Assembly (NCBI RefSeq): GCF_019090095.1
Contig: NZ_JAGQFP010000001.1
Span: 992,001-1,056,000 of the forward strand
Origin: Stutzerimonas stutzeri
Lineage (GTDB): Bacteria > Pseudomonadota > Gammaproteobacteria > Pseudomonadales > Pseudomonadaceae
Reading direction: 5' to 3'
DNA length: 64,000 bases
Position 1 is the first letter of the stretch. Every line of letters starts with the position of its first letter. Shown here piece by piece: positions 24,693 through 34,006 of the stretch. The notes below the pieces were generated by a model. The model saw only the letters and a program-made list of their open reading frames with translations, had not been told where the DNA came from and did no database searches. The translations under genes and the position numbers were made by a program.

Positions 24693-27122
24693 ATGCTGAA
24701 CCTCACCGAATACCAGCGCCGCCCCGCCCAACTCGCAGACTGGCTACCCTGGGCCGGCCTGGTCGCACCCGGCGTCGTGCTGAACAAGGACGGCTCGTTT
24801 CAGCGCAGCCTGCGCTTTCGCGGGCCGGACCTGGATAGTGCTACCCAAGGCGAACTGGTGGCCACCTCGGCGCACCTGAACAATGCCCTGCGTCGCCTTG
24901 GATCGGGCTGGGCGCTGTTTGTTGAAGCCGAGCGTCTAGCGGCGGCGGACTACCCTGACAGTGACTTTCCCGAGCCACTGTCCTGGCTGGTGGACGAGGA
25001 GCGCCGTGCTGCCTTCGAGGCGCATGGAAGCCACTTCGAGAGCAGTTATCACCTGACGCTGCTCTACCTGCCACCGGAAGAATCGCGCTCGCGCGCCGCC
25101 GGCCTGCTCTACGAGCACCGGCCGCAACGCGGAGTCGACTGGCGCGAACGACTGACCGCCTTCATCGCCGAGACGGATCGTTTCTTCGATCTGCTGGATG
25201 GGGTTATGCCAGAGCTTGCCTGGCTAGATGACAGCCAGACGCTGACTTACCTGCATGCCACGATTTCGACCCATCGCCAGCGGCTGGCCGTACCCGAGGT
25301 GCCCTTCCACCTCGACGCCCTGTTGGCCGACAGTCCTTTGGCCACTGGCCTCGCGCCACGCCTGGGCGAGCAGCACCTGCGCGTACTGTCGGTACGTGGT
25401 TTCCCCACCTCGACGTGGCCAGGCGTGCTGGACGATCTCAACCGTCTGGGCTTCGCCTATCGTTGGTCGACCCGTTTCATCTGCCTGGACAAGGATGAGG
25501 CCGAGAAGGAACTGGTGCGCCTACGCCGGCAGTGGTTTGCCAAGCGCAAGGGCGTCCTGGCGCTGCTGCGCGAAGCGATCTTCCAGCAGGAGAGCCCATT
25601 GCTCGACAGCGACGCGGCTAACAAGGCCAGCGACGCTGATGCGGCGCTGCAGGAACTCGGCGCCGACCAGGTCGCCTTCGGCTACGTGACCGCCACCGTG
25701 ACGGTGAGCGATACCGATGCCCAGATCGCAGACGAGAAGCTACGACGGGTCGAGCGGGTAATCCAGGGCCGCGGCTTCGTCACCATCACCGAGAGTCTCA
25801 ACGCGGTGGAGGCGTGGCTGTCGTCGATCCCCGGCAACGCCTACGCCAATGTCCGCCAGCCGCTGATCTCCACGCTCAACCTGGCGCACCTGATGCCTGT
25901 CTCGGCAGTCTGGGCTGGCCCGGCACGCAACGAACATCTGGGTGGCCCGCCATTGGTGATCACCCGCACCGATGGCGCAACACCGTTTCGCCTGGTTACC
26001 CACGTTGGCGATGTCGGCCACACCCTGGTGGCTGGCCCCACGGGCATGGGCAAATCGGTGCTGCTGGCAACCTTGGCCCTGCAGTTTCGCCGTTACCAGG
26101 GCTCGCGCCTGTTTCTGTTCGACATGGGGCGCTCGCTGCGCGCAACGGTGCTGGGTCTGGGTGGCGAGCACTACGACCTTGGAGGCGATGGCGACCTGGC
26201 CTTCCAGCCTCTGGCGCGCATCGATCAGCCGGGATACCGCGCCTGGGCCGCCGAGTGGCTGGAGGCGCGCTTGCTGCAGGAAGGCGTGGCCGTCGGCCCC
26301 GAGCAGAAGGCTGCGCTGTGGACCGCACTCGACAGCCTGGCCGGTGCGCCCGAGGCGCAGCGCACGCTGACCGGTTTGTCTGTGCTGCTGCAGGACAACG
26401 CCCTGCGCCAGGCGCTGCAGCCCTACGTGCTGGGCGGCGCACATGGCGCGTTGCTGGATGCCGACCGGGATCGTCTGGGCAGCGCCGACGTGCAGTGTTT
26501 CGAGATGGAAGAACTGATGTACAGCAAGGCGGCGGTGGCTGCCGTGCTGAGCTACCTGTTCGCCCGTTTCGAGGAGCGCTTTGACGGCGCGCCGACACTG
26601 CTGATCCTCGACGAGGCCTGGCTGTTCCTCGACGATCCGCTGTTCGCCGCGCGCATCCGCCAGTGGCTCAAGACCCTGCGCAAGAAGAACGTCAGCGTCA
26701 TCTTCGCTACCCAGTCGCTGGCCGACATCAAGGATTCCAGCATCGCCTCGGCAATCATCGAGAGCTGCGCCAGCCGCATCTTCCTGCCCAACCCGCAGGC
26801 GGGCGAGCCGCAGATCCGCGGCATCTATCAGAGCTTCGGCCTCAACGACCGGCAGATCGAGATCATCGCCCAGGCCACGCCCAAGCGTGATTACTACTAC
26901 CAGTCGCGCCTAGGCAACCGCCTGTTCGACCTCGACCTGGGGCCGGTAGCGCTGGCCTTCGCCGCCTCGGCCAGCCCGGCCGAGCAGCGCGAGATCGACC
27001 GAATCCAACAGTCGTCCGGCGCAGCCGGTTTCGCCCCTGCCTGGTTGCGTCACCGCGGCCTGGACTGGGCCGCCGACCTGCTCACCGCTTATCCCCCGTC
27101 ACGCAAGGAGTGCTTGCCATGA
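24693..27122 (+). CDS. trbE: TrbE, VirB4-type secretion ATPase
   Basis: An 809-residue ATPase, the usual size. It starts MLNLTEYQRRPAQLADWLPW, typical of TrbE. Walker A is GPTGMGKSVLLATLA near residue 447. Walker B is LLILDEAWLFLDDPLF near 640, followed by IFATQSLADIKDS. It powers pilus assembly and transfer at the inner membrane with TrbB and TraG. GAGGAGG at 24681 is a strong ribosome site, and the end overlaps trbJ by ATGA. Confidence 0.97.
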   Translation: MLNLTEYQRRPAQLADWLPWAGLVAPGVVLNKDGSFQRSLRFRGPDLDSATQGELVATSAHLNNALRRLGSGWALFVEAERLAAADYPDSDFPEPLSWLVDEERRAAFEAHGSHFESSYHLTLLYLPPEESRSRAAGLLYEHRPQRGVDWRERLTAFIAETDRFFDLLDGVMPELAWLDDSQTLTYLHATISTHRQRLAVPEVPFHLDALLADSPLATGLAPRLGEQHLRVLSVRGFPTSTWPGVLDDLNRLGFAYRWSTRFICLDKDEAEKELVRLRRQWFAKRKGVLALLREAIFQQESPLLDSDAANKASDADAALQELGADQVAFGYVTATVTVSDTDAQIADEKLRRVERVIQGRGFVTITESLNAVEAWLSSIPGNAYANVRQPLISTLNLAHLMPVSAVWAGPARNEHLGGPPLVITRTDGATPFRLVTHVGDVGHTLVAGPTGMGKSVLLATLALQFRRYQGSRLFLFDMGRSLRATVLGLGGEHYDLGGDGDLAFQPLARIDQPGYRAWAAEWLEARLLQEGVAVGPEQKAALWTALDSLAGAPEAQRTLTGLSVLLQDNALRQALQPYVLGGAHGALLDADRDRLGSADVQCFEMEELMYSKAAVAAVLSYLFARFEERFDGAPTLLILDEAWLFLDDPLFAARIRQWLKTLRKKNVSVIFATQSLADIKDSSIASAIIESCASRIFLPNPQAGEPQIRGIYQSFGLNDRQIEIIAQATPKRDYYYQSRLGNRLFDLDLGPVALAFAASASPAEQREIDRIQQSSGAAGFAPAWLRHRGLDWAADLLTAYPPSRKECLP

Positions 27123-27853
27123 GATCCCCTGTCCACCGTTTTCCCTGCGCAACGCTGCTGGTATTGGGTCTGCTGGCCGTGAAGCCGGTAAACGCTTTCA
27201 CCGTAATCGATCCGACCAACCTGGTGCAGAACACCCTGACTGCGGTGCGCACCCTGGAGATGGCGAACAACCAGGTTCGCCAATTACAGAACGAGACCCA
27301 GATGCTGCTGAACCAGGCCCGTCACCTGCAGCGCCTGGACTACAACGTGGTCAGCCAATTACGCGCGAGCTTGGCCAATACCGAGCGACTGCTCGCCGAG
27401 GCGCGAGGGCTGGCCTACGAAGTGCAGCGCCTGGATCAGGAGTTCAGCCGACTCTACCCGAACGAGTACACCGGCGACGTCAGCAGCCAACGCCTGGCAG
27501 AAGAAGCACGCGAACGCTGGCAACAGGGCCTCGACGGGCTGCATACGGCGCTGCGTGTACAGGCTCAGGTGACGCAGAACCTGGCCGAGGATGAGAGCGT
27601 CTTGTCCGCTCTGGTGCAGCAGAGCCAGTCCGCGGGTGGCGCCTTGCAGGCTGCCCAGGCTACCAATCAGTTGCTGGCCCTGCAGGCCAAGCAGTCGATC
27701 CAGGCGCAGCAACTGCAGATCACCCAGAACCGCGCCGTCGCCCTGGAGCTTGCCCGTCAGTCTGCAGCGGCCGAGGAGGCACGCGAACGGCGGCGGCGCT
27801 TTATGGGCAACGGCACGCCCTACACCCCCTACCCCGTGCAGTTCTATCGGTAG
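27119..27853 (+). CDS. trbJ: TrbJ (VirB5-like pilus-tip/periplasmic protein)
   Basis: A 244-residue secreted protein. The signal peptide ends near VKPVNAF. The mature part is almost wholly helical, with heptad-rich stretches (VRTLEMANNQVRQLQNETQ) and Gln-rich C-terminal helices. TrbJ takes the VirB5 role in mating-pair formation. It lies between trbE and the trbK-like lipoprotein gene, its canonical place. Confidence 0.94.
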   Translation: MRSPVHRFPCATLLVLGLLAVKPVNAFTVIDPTNLVQNTLTAVRTLEMANNQVRQLQNETQMLLNQARHLQRLDYNVVSQLRASLANTERLLAEARGLAYEVQRLDQEFSRLYPNEYTGDVSSQRLAEEARERWQQGLDGLHTALRVQAQVTQNLAEDESVLSALVQQSQSAGGALQAAQATNQLLALQAKQSIQAQQLQITQNRAVALELARQSAAAEEARERRRRFMGNGTPYTPYPVQFYR

Positions 27854-27865
27854 GGAGGCGCTCTC

Positions 27866-28051
27866 ATGAGATTCCTGGCACTGCTGCCGCTGTTGATGCT
27901 GGCCGCCTGCAGGCAGGGCGACGATGGCGTCGTCGTACGGCAAGACGATGCGACTGAGCGCTTCTACTCCGGCTGCGCCCGGCCTGGCGAGTTTCTAAGG
28001 CTTACCGACTTGCCCGGGATTCCGCCAAGCTTCGACGAGGACGTGCAATGA
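27866..28051 (+). CDS. trbK: TrbK-like entry-exclusion lipoprotein
   Basis: A 61-residue protein with a short signal peptide and the lipobox LAAC (Cys15), so it is a small lipoprotein. The position between trbJ and trbL is that of trbK, whose RP4 product blocks entry of the same plasmid into a host that already has it. Sequence conservation in this group is weak, so the name rests mainly on place and lipobox. GGAGG precedes the start, and the end overlaps trbL by ATGA. Confidence 0.82.
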   Translation: MRFLALLPLLMLAACRQGDDGVVVRQDDATERFYSGCARPGEFLRLTDLPGIPPSFDEDVQ

Positions 28052-29208
28052 ACGACGTCAGCGTGATTGACCGTTTCCTCGAGGTGTTCGGGCTGTATAT
28101 CGATACCGGCTTCGGCCTGCTCGGCGGCGAGGTGGCCTTTCTCACCATGACCCTGGTGGTGATCGACATGACCCTGGCCGGGCTGTTCTGGGCCATGGGC
28201 GGTGAGGACGTCAGCGCCAAACTGATCCGCAAGACCCTCTATGTCGGTGCCTTCGCCTTCATCATCGGCAACTTCAATGCCCTGGCGAAGATCGTCTTCA
28301 ACTCCTTCGCCGGGTTGGGTCTGCTGGCTTCAGGTTCTACGTTGAGTCATGCGGAGTTTCTGCAGCCAGGGCGATTGGCCGCGATTGGGGTTGATGCCGG
28401 AGGGCCGCTGCTTGAGCAGATCAACAGCCTCAGCGGTTTTCCCGAAGTCTTCAGCAACCTGCACAGCATCCTGGTGCTGTTTCTGGCCTGGCTGGTGGTG
28501 ATCGTCAGTTTTTTCTTCCTGGCCATTCAGCTGTTCGTGACCTTGGTCGAATTCAAGCTGACCACCCTCGCCGGCTTCGTGCTGGTGCCCTTTGCGCTGT
28601 GGAACAAGACCGCCTTTCTCGCCGAGAAGGTGCTCGGCAACGTGGTCGCGGCCGGCATCAAGGTGCTGGTGCTGGCGGTGATCGTCGGCATTGGCAGCGG
28701 GCTGTTCGCCGAGTTCCAGGCCGTACCGGACGAGCCCTCCATCGACCATGCGTTGGTGGTCATGCTCGCCTCGCTGGCCTTGCTCGGCCTGGGAATCTTC
28801 GGGCCGGGCATTGCCACCGGGTTGGTCTCTGGCGCACCGCAACTGGGTGCTGGTGCAGCAGCCGGTACCGCACTGGGCGCGGCGGGCATGGCTGCTGGTG
28901 CTGCTGCAGTCGCCACAGGTGCCGGCGGCGCGGTATTGGCCGGCGCGCGTATGGCACCCGGTGCAGCTCGCTTGGCAATCGGTGGCGCTCGCGCTCTGGC
29001 AGGAGCCCCCTCCGGCGCTGCGGCAAGTGGCGCCCCAGCAGCTTCCGATCCTGTAACTGCCCCTACCAAACAGCCCGACTGGGCCAGGCGCCTGCAGCGC
29101 AGGCAACAACTCTCACAGGCCACCAGCACGGTCGCCCACACCCTTCGTGGTGGCGATGGCGGTGGTTCATCACCTGGGCCGCAGATCCGCGACCCATCGA
29201 ATTCGTAA
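28048..29208 (+). CDS. trbL: TrbL (VirB6-like inner-membrane channel protein)
   Basis: A 386-residue polytopic membrane protein. About five to six hydrophobic segments occupy residues 20-260. The C-terminal 110 residues are an Ala/Gly/Pro-rich low-complexity tail (AAGTALGAAGMAAGAAA), usual for TrbL. It forms part of the inner-membrane channel. The gene has the typical start DRFLEVFGLYIDTGFGLLGG. Confidence 0.95.
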   Translation: MNDVSVIDRFLEVFGLYIDTGFGLLGGEVAFLTMTLVVIDMTLAGLFWAMGGEDVSAKLIRKTLYVGAFAFIIGNFNALAKIVFNSFAGLGLLASGSTLSHAEFLQPGRLAAIGVDAGGPLLEQINSLSGFPEVFSNLHSILVLFLAWLVVIVSFFFLAIQLFVTLVEFKLTTLAGFVLVPFALWNKTAFLAEKVLGNVVAAGIKVLVLAVIVGIGSGLFAEFQAVPDEPSIDHALVVMLASLALLGLGIFGPGIATGLVSGAPQLGAGAAAGTALGAAGMAAGAAAVATGAGGAVLAGARMAPGAARLAIGGARALAGAPSGAAASGAPAASDPVTAPTKQPDWARRLQRRQQLSQATSTVAHTLRGGDGGGSSPGPQIRDPSNS

Positions 29209-29220
29209 AGGAGGACGAAG

Positions 29221-29928
29221 ATGCGATTCAGACGTCCACGGGTGCGCTACAGCGACACCCCACAACCCATCACGCCCTACCAAGCCGCGGCACAGGCCTG
29301 GGATCTGCGCATGGGCAGCAGCCTGGCACAGGCACGCAACTGGCGGCTGATGGCCTTCGGTTGCCTGGGCCTGGCGCTGCTGATGGCCGGTGGGCTGGTC
29401 TGGCGTTCGGCGCAGTCGACGGTGACGCCCTACGTGGTGGAGGTCGACAACCTCGGCCAGGTGCGCGCCGTTGGCGAAGCCGCCAGTCCTTACCAGCCCC
29501 AGGATGCGCAGATCGCCCATCACCTGGCGCGCTTTATCGAGCAGGTGCGTTCTCTGTCGATCGATCCGGTGGTGGTGCGGCAGAACTGGCTGGAGGCCTA
29601 TCACTCCACCACCGACCGAGGCGCAGCCACCCTCAACGACTATGCCCGCGCCAACGATCCCTTCACCCGGGTCGGTAAGGAGTCGGTATCGGTCGAGGTC
29701 ACCAGCGTGGTGCGTGCCAGCGACAGCTCGTTCCAGGTGCGCTGGATCGAACGCCGTTTCGTGAATGGTTCGGCCGCCGGCCTGGAGCGCTGGACCGCGG
29801 TGATCTCGCTGGTGCTGCAGCCTCCACGCACCGAGGAAAAGCTGCGCCGCAACCCGCTCGGCATCTACGTCAACGGCCTGTCCTGGAGCCGTGAACTGGA
29901 CACTATGGAAGGAGCCAAGAAACCATGA
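29221..29928 (+). CDS. trbF: TrbF (VirB8-like bitopic protein)
   Basis: A 235-residue protein with the conserved N-terminus YSDTPQPITPYQAAAQAWD, one membrane helix at about residues 41-60 and a periplasmic VirB8-type domain (YVVEVDNLGQ, NDPFTRVGKESVSVEV). It bridges inner-membrane and core-complex parts of the channel. AAGGAGG before the start is a good ribosome site, and the stop overlaps trbG. Confidence 0.96.
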   Translation: MRFRRPRVRYSDTPQPITPYQAAAQAWDLRMGSSLAQARNWRLMAFGCLGLALLMAGGLVWRSAQSTVTPYVVEVDNLGQVRAVGEAASPYQPQDAQIAHHLARFIEQVRSLSIDPVVVRQNWLEAYHSTTDRGAATLNDYARANDPFTRVGKESVSVEVTSVVRASDSSFQVRWIERRFVNGSAAGLERWTAVISLVLQPPRTEEKLRRNPLGIYVNGLSWSRELDTMEGAKKP

Positions 29929-30911
29929 GAACTACCCAGAGCATCTACATCTGCCCTTTGCTACTGAGCATGCTGGCCGGCTGCGCCAGCCAAGAACCAC
30001 CAGTGATCGTCCTGGACGAACCGGTCGAGGCGCAGCGTCTGCCGGAGCCGCCCAAGCCCATCGAGGTAGTGGAAGTACCCAAGCCACTGGCCCTACCCGC
30101 CCAGCTCAAGCCATTGCCGGAAACTCAGCGCAGTAAGCCGGCCAAGGAACCGGCCGACGAGCGCGTGCGAGTCTCGCGCGCCAATCGCGACGCTCGCGTG
30201 GCACCGAGTCGCGAGGGCTATATCAACGCCATCCAGGTGTGGCCCTACTCTGATGGTGCGCTGTATCAGGTGTACGCCAGCCCGGGGCGGGTAACCGCGA
30301 TCAACCTGCAGCCCGGCGAGGAACTTGTCACCGTAGCCGCTGGCGACACCTTGCGCTGGATCGTCGGCGACACCACCAGCGGAAGCGGAGACGAGCTACG
30401 CACCAGCGTGCTGATCAAGCCGACGCGGGTCGACCTCAAGACCAACCTGGTGATCACCACCACGCGCCGTACCTACCTGATCGAGCTGAGTTCCACCGAG
30501 CAGGCCTGGATGGCGTCGGTGTCCTGGGACTATCCGAAGGATCGCATGCTCGCCCTGCAACGCCGTGCCAGTGCCGCTCAGGCCGCGGCGCCAGTGGATG
30601 CCGGCCTAACGCTGGAGCAGCTGCGCTTTCGTTATGCAATCAGCGGCAGCAATCCGCCCTGGAAACCGCTGCGCGCCTTCGACGACGGCCGTAAGGTGTA
30701 TATCCAGTTCCCCGCCGGCATCGCCCAGGGTGAGCTGCCCCCGCTCTTCGTGATCGGCCCTGAAGGCGACGGACAGTTGGTCAACTACCGCTTCCGCCCG
30801 CCCTACTACATCGTCGACCGTCTGTTCGGCGCGGCCGAGCTGCGCCTGGGCGCCGACAAGGGCGACGTGGTGCGGATCGAACGCACCGATGGTGTGGCAC
30901 GGAGGCCCTGA
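29925..30911 (+). CDS. trbG: TrbG (VirB9-like core-complex protein)
   Basis: A 328-residue lipoprotein-like protein: the N-terminal signal has LLSMLAGCAS (lipobox Cys). The mature part has the VirB9 pattern with YNAIQVWPYSDGALYQVY-like repeats, WIVGDT, and the C-terminal LPPLFVIGPEGDGQLVNYRF then YIVDRLFGAAELRLG. It forms the outer-membrane core with TrbI. A Pro-rich linker lies at about residues 28-65. Confidence 0.96.
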   Translation: MRTTQSIYICPLLLSMLAGCASQEPPVIVLDEPVEAQRLPEPPKPIEVVEVPKPLALPAQLKPLPETQRSKPAKEPADERVRVSRANRDARVAPSREGYINAIQVWPYSDGALYQVYASPGRVTAINLQPGEELVTVAAGDTLRWIVGDTTSGSGDELRTSVLIKPTRVDLKTNLVITTTRRTYLIELSSTEQAWMASVSWDYPKDRMLALQRRASAAQAAAPVDAGLTLEQLRFRYAISGSNPPWKPLRAFDDGRKVYIQFPAGIAQGELPPLFVIGPEGDGQLVNYRFRPPYYIVDRLFGAAELRLGADKGDVVRIERTDGVARRP

Positions 30912-30913
30912 GC

Positions 30914-32179
30914 ATGAGGAGTAAGGACAACGACCAAAATGCGGCAACCTCGCTACCGCCCAAGGAGGCGCCGGAGTCGCTGGAGCTGCGCGCCAAGCCG
31001 CGTCCGGTCACCCGCCTCAACCCACGCATGCTGGCGGTAGTGGTCGGCGGCCTATCGGCTGCGGTACTGGGGGCCATGCTGTGGTCACTGCAACCACAGC
31101 AGCGCCGCCAGGGCGCTGAGCCGAACGAGCTATACAACGTCGACCGCGTGGCACGCTCCGAGGGGCTGGAGCAGTTACCGGCAGACTACTCGCAGCTGCC
31201 GCCTCCCCCTGCACCCGAGGTACCGCAACTGGGCCCACCGCTGCCCGGCGATCTGGGCGGGCCAATCCTCAGGGCAGAGCAGCAGGCGCAGGGTTACGGA
31301 TATGGGCCAGATGCCGCCGAAGCGGAGCGTCTGGCCCTGCTCAAGGAAGCCGAGGAAGCCGCGCAGTCCTCGGTGTTTTTCCAGACCAGCAGCGCGCGGA
31401 AATCGAACGCTGTATCCGCTGGGAGTGCCCAACCCGATGCCATGCCCCTAGGTATGGCATCGTCAGGCACGGTAGCCGCAACTGCAGGAACGCCGACCCA
31501 GCAGGAACGGAACGTGGCGTTTCTCAGTAAATCCGTAAACGCACAAATCCGTAATTCCGGATTGCTGCAGATGCCTGAGTCGCCTTACCAGGTGATGGCC
31601 GGCACCATCATCGCGGCGGCGCTGGTAACTGGCATCAAGTCGGATCTACCCGGCGACGTGATCGCCACGGTGACCGAGCCGGTCTATGACAGCGCCACCG
31701 GTGAACACGTGCTGATCCCCCAAGGCACGCGCCTGCTGGGCCACTACAACAGCCAGGTGAACTACGGACAGAGCCGCGTGCAGGTGGTGTGGCAGCGGGT
31801 GATCCTGCCGGACACCTCGTCCTTCCAACTCGACAACCTGGTCGGAACCGATGCGGCCGGCTATGCCGGTCTCGAGGATGGCGTCGACTGGCACTGGGAT
31901 CGGATCGTCGCCGGCGCGGCCATGACCAGCCTACTGGGCATCGGTGCCGAGCTGGCGGCACCGGCCAACCGCACCGACGGCGACCGCGTCATCATCGCCG
32001 GACGCGACAGCCTGCAGGACACGGTGAATCAGATCGGCCAGGAGGTCACCCGCCGCAATCTCGATATCCAGCCCACCCTGACCCAGCGTCCGGGTCTGCC
32101 AGTGCGTGTGATCGTCAACCGCGACCTGGTGCTGCGCCCCTACCAGCCCATCACAGATCAACAAAGGAGTTCGCAATGA
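30914..32179 (+). CDS. trbI: TrbI (VirB10-like core-complex protein)
   Basis: A 421-residue protein with an N-terminal cytoplasmic tail, one membrane helix at about residues 40-58, a Pro-rich periplasmic linker and the VirB10 C-terminal domain: YQVMAGTIIAAALVTGIKSD, LIPQGTRLLGHYNSQVNYGQ and RVIVNRDLVLRPY. It spans inner membrane to outer-membrane core. Oddly, two AAATCCGT octamers (31529 and 31545), like those clustered at 4.3 kb, lie inside the gene at the start of the conserved domain. Confidence 0.96.
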   Translation: MRSKDNDQNAATSLPPKEAPESLELRAKPRPVTRLNPRMLAVVVGGLSAAVLGAMLWSLQPQQRRQGAEPNELYNVDRVARSEGLEQLPADYSQLPPPPAPEVPQLGPPLPGDLGGPILRAEQQAQGYGYGPDAAEAERLALLKEAEEAAQSSVFFQTSSARKSNAVSAGSAQPDAMPLGMASSGTVAATAGTPTQQERNVAFLSKSVNAQIRNSGLLQMPESPYQVMAGTIIAAALVTGIKSDLPGDVIATVTEPVYDSATGEHVLIPQGTRLLGHYNSQVNYGQSRVQVVWQRVILPDTSSFQLDNLVGTDAAGYAGLEDGVDWHWDRIVAGAAMTSLLGIGAELAAPANRTDGDRVIIAGRDSLQDTVNQIGQEVTRRNLDIQPTLTQRPGLPVRVIVNRDLVLRPYQPITDQQRSSQ

Positions 32180-32409
32180 GCACGACCAAACTGCGCCTCG
32201 GCCCGCTGCCGAAAACCGAGAACCTGAAGCTGACCTTCACTTGCCCGGCCAGCCTGAAGGCCGATCTTGAGCGCTACGCGGCGCTGCACTCGCAGACCTA
32301 CGGTGAAGAAGTCGACGCCCTGACACTCATCCCGCACATGCTGGAGGCCTTCATGGCGAGGGATCGGGTGTTCCGGAGAACAAATACACAATCTTGCAGC
32401 GGCAATTGA
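32176..32409 (+). CDS. DUF2274 protein at the end of the trb operon
   Basis: A 77-residue protein that follows trbI with an ATGA overlap, as in Tn4371-like elements. It starts STTKLRLGPLPKTENLKLTF and has LKADLERYAALHSQTYGEE and LIPHMLEAFMARDR, the DUF2274 pattern with a likely ribbon-helix-helix-like fold. The last ten residues (RTNTQSCSGN) look foreign to the family, suggesting the original 3' end was replaced when cargo inserted here. A decayed second copy lies at 39176. Confidence 0.9.
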   Translation: MSTTKLRLGPLPKTENLKLTFTCPASLKADLERYAALHSQTYGEEVDALTLIPHMLEAFMARDRVFRRTNTQSCSGN

Positions 32410-32502
32410 TAAGCCTGCATCCCCTTCCAGCTACCGTGATGACAACGGCAGAAAACCCACACACGGTTGAAAACCGTGACCTAATACATCACACTTATTA
32501 CC

Positions 32503-32781
32503 ATGATCGTAAGCTTCCGGCACAAAGGTCTACGCATTTTCTTTGAATCTGGCTCAACCAAAGGCATCCGGGCCGACCACGCAAAGCGCCTGAGCCGAAT
32601 GCTGAGTTTTATGGATAGAGCCAATGAACCCGCCGACCTCGACATCCCCGGTTGGCGGCTACATCCCCTCAAAGGGGAACTGGAAGAGTTCTGGTCACTC
32701 ACCGTCAATGGAAATTGGCGAGTGATCTTTCGATTCGTGGGTAGCGACATCGAGCTCGTCGACTACCTTGACTATCACTAA
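32503..32781 (+). CDS. higB: HigB/RelE-type toxin
   Basis: A 92-residue protein of the HigB family: IVSFRHKGLRIFFESGSTKG, then PGWRLHPLKGELEEFWSLTV and NWRVIFRFVGSDIELVDYLDYH. These are the usual blocks of the host-inhibition toxin that cleaves mRNA on the ribosome. The antitoxin gene follows after 17 bp. It is the first cargo behind the trb operon and probably stabilises the element. Confidence 0.94.
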   Translation: MIVSFRHKGLRIFFESGSTKGIRADHAKRLSRMLSFMDRANEPADLDIPGWRLHPLKGELEEFWSLTVNGNWRVIFRFVGSDIELVDYLDYH

Positions 32782-32798
32782 ACAGGAGGGGGTTATCC

Positions 32799-33086
32799 AT
32801 GACCATGTTCAACCCACCGCATCCTGGTGAAACCCTGCTTGAGGACGTGCTCCCCGAACTGGGCATCAGCATTGCCGAACTTGCCCGCCGCCTTGGTTTT
32901 GCGCGGGAATCCCTGTCTCGCATCTTGCACGGCCATGCGCCTGTCAGTCCGGATTTGGCTGTTCGCCTAGAGTTGGCCGGCATCGGCAAAGCTCGCACCT
33001 GGCTCGGAGTGCAAGCCGACTACGACCTTTGGCAAGCCAGGCATCGCGAACAGCCGCACATCGAGCGCTTTGCTGCGATTGCTTAG
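32799..33086 (+). CDS. higA: HigA antitoxin (XRE family)
   Basis: A 95-residue antitoxin beginning FNPPHPGETLLEDVLPELG, the diagnostic HigA start. The HTH reads SIAELARRLGFARESLSRIL, and PVSPDLAVRLELAG follows. It neutralises HigB and represses the promoter. AGGAGG lies just before the ATG. It can also start one codon pair later at a second ATG. Confidence 0.95.
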   Translation: MTMFNPPHPGETLLEDVLPELGISIAELARRLGFARESLSRILHGHAPVSPDLAVRLELAGIGKARTWLGVQADYDLWQARHREQPHIERFAAIA

Positions 33087-33089
33087 TTC

Positions 33090-33200
33090 CGTAGCCTGAG
33101 CCTTGGCGTCCTCGTGGTAGCGGAACAGGTAGTCAGTGCCACTGGTAAGAATCCTCCCACAGGCACCTTCAGGCGTTGCAACCTGCAGCACGGCAGTCAT
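33090..33200 (-). pseudogene. hipA toxin fragment (N-terminal)
   Basis: The complement from the ATG at 33200 reads MTAVLQVATPEGACGRILTS and then DYLFRYHEDAKAQA, resembling the start of HipA-type kinases. After about 37 codons the match stops and the frame runs into the antisense of higA. The rest of the toxin is gone. It follows the broken hipB-like gene with an overlapping stop/start, as in an intact hipBA operon. Confidence 0.5.
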
Positions 33201-33432
33201 CAGTCGAATACTCCATGGATTTCGTCCAGAGTGGGCATGGCTGCCGGCACCACATTGAGTTCAGAGTCGAGGGCGGCCAGTACTCGCGCATAGGCAATCA
33301 TCCCCACCGAGAGGTCGCCCTTCTCGATGGCGATACCGCAAGGGAAGCGAGCGCTGCCTGCGTCAACCCACGATTCAGACGGCGCTGCCGAAGCTGCTCT
33401 CCAAGTCGAAGTGTGATTAGGGAGTAGCCCAT
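33200..33432 (-). pseudogene. hipB-like XRE antitoxin, frameshifted
   Basis: The complement from the ATG at 33432 reads LRLGEQLRQRRLNRGLTQAA (HTH start). It then shifts frame near 33340 and continues as IAIEKGDLSVGMIAYARVLA and LDEIHGVFD before a TGA. A few residues between helices are missing, so there is a deletion with a frameshift. Together with the hipA fragment it is the first of several broken hipBA loci in this stretch. Confidence 0.55.
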
Positions 33433-33644
33433 GTTCCGTATACGAGACAAACTGGGCTGAATGTAGCGTATACCGAACCAGCAGAAATCAAATACAGCGA
33501 GCTAATAAATCCAAGAATCGATGCATTCATCAGATTGATGCCTAGCTCAGACTTATGACAACGCAATCCGCTCACGCATGAAGATCAGGGCATGCGATCT
33601 CCGCCTAGAGCAATCCAGGCCAGCAAAATACAAAAGGTCATACT

Positions 33645-33697
33645 TGAACCATTAAAGTACTTTATGGCGCATAATGGCCCATAAGTGAACCATTAAA
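33645..33697. promoter_or_regulatory. Repeated operator-like sites before XRE gene copy 1
   Basis: TGAACCATTAAA occurs at 33645-33656 and 33686-33697, 41 bp apart, just before the TTG start of the XRE gene. The related gene copy at 41861 has similar but diverged sites (TGAACCACTAAA near 41796, GTCCATTAAAT near 41839). Autoregulatory binding is inferred. Confidence 0.45.
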
Positions 33698-33709
33698 TAA
33701 GGTCTTACC

Positions 33710-34006
33710 TTGGCCCTTACCCATTCTCTGCTCGCTCCAGGCGAACTGGCCCAGAAGGTCGGTGCCAACGCTCGAGAAGCGCGACTCGCACAGAACCTCT
33801 CCCGCAAGTCCTTGGCGAAGATGGCGGGTATTTCCGAATCGACCATTAAGCGGTTCGAGTCCAATGGTCAAATCACCCTTGATGCTCTGGTCCTCATCGC
33901 GACAGCACTTGGTGCCACACGCCAAATCGCTGAGCTGTTCAAGCATGAACGACCTGTCTCGCTTGAAGAAATCAAAAAAACAGGACGCACCCGGGGGCGC
34001 CGGTGA
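33710..34006 (+). CDS. HipB-like XRE regulator, copy 1
   Basis: A 98-residue protein starting at a TTG at 33710; no ATG lies before the HTH. The HTH reads ARLAQNLSRKSLAKMAGISE then STIKRFESNGQITLDAL, and the C-terminus has ALGATRQIAELFKHERPVSL and a basic tail RTRGRR. This is the antitoxin half of a HipBA-like pair. The toxin gene that should overlap its stop is reduced to a short fragment. A close paralogue lies at 41861 in the same orientation. Confidence 0.8.
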   Translation: MALTHSLLAPGELAQKVGANAREARLAQNLSRKSLAKMAGISESTIKRFESNGQITLDALVLIATALGATRQIAELFKHERPVSLEEIKKTGRTRGRR

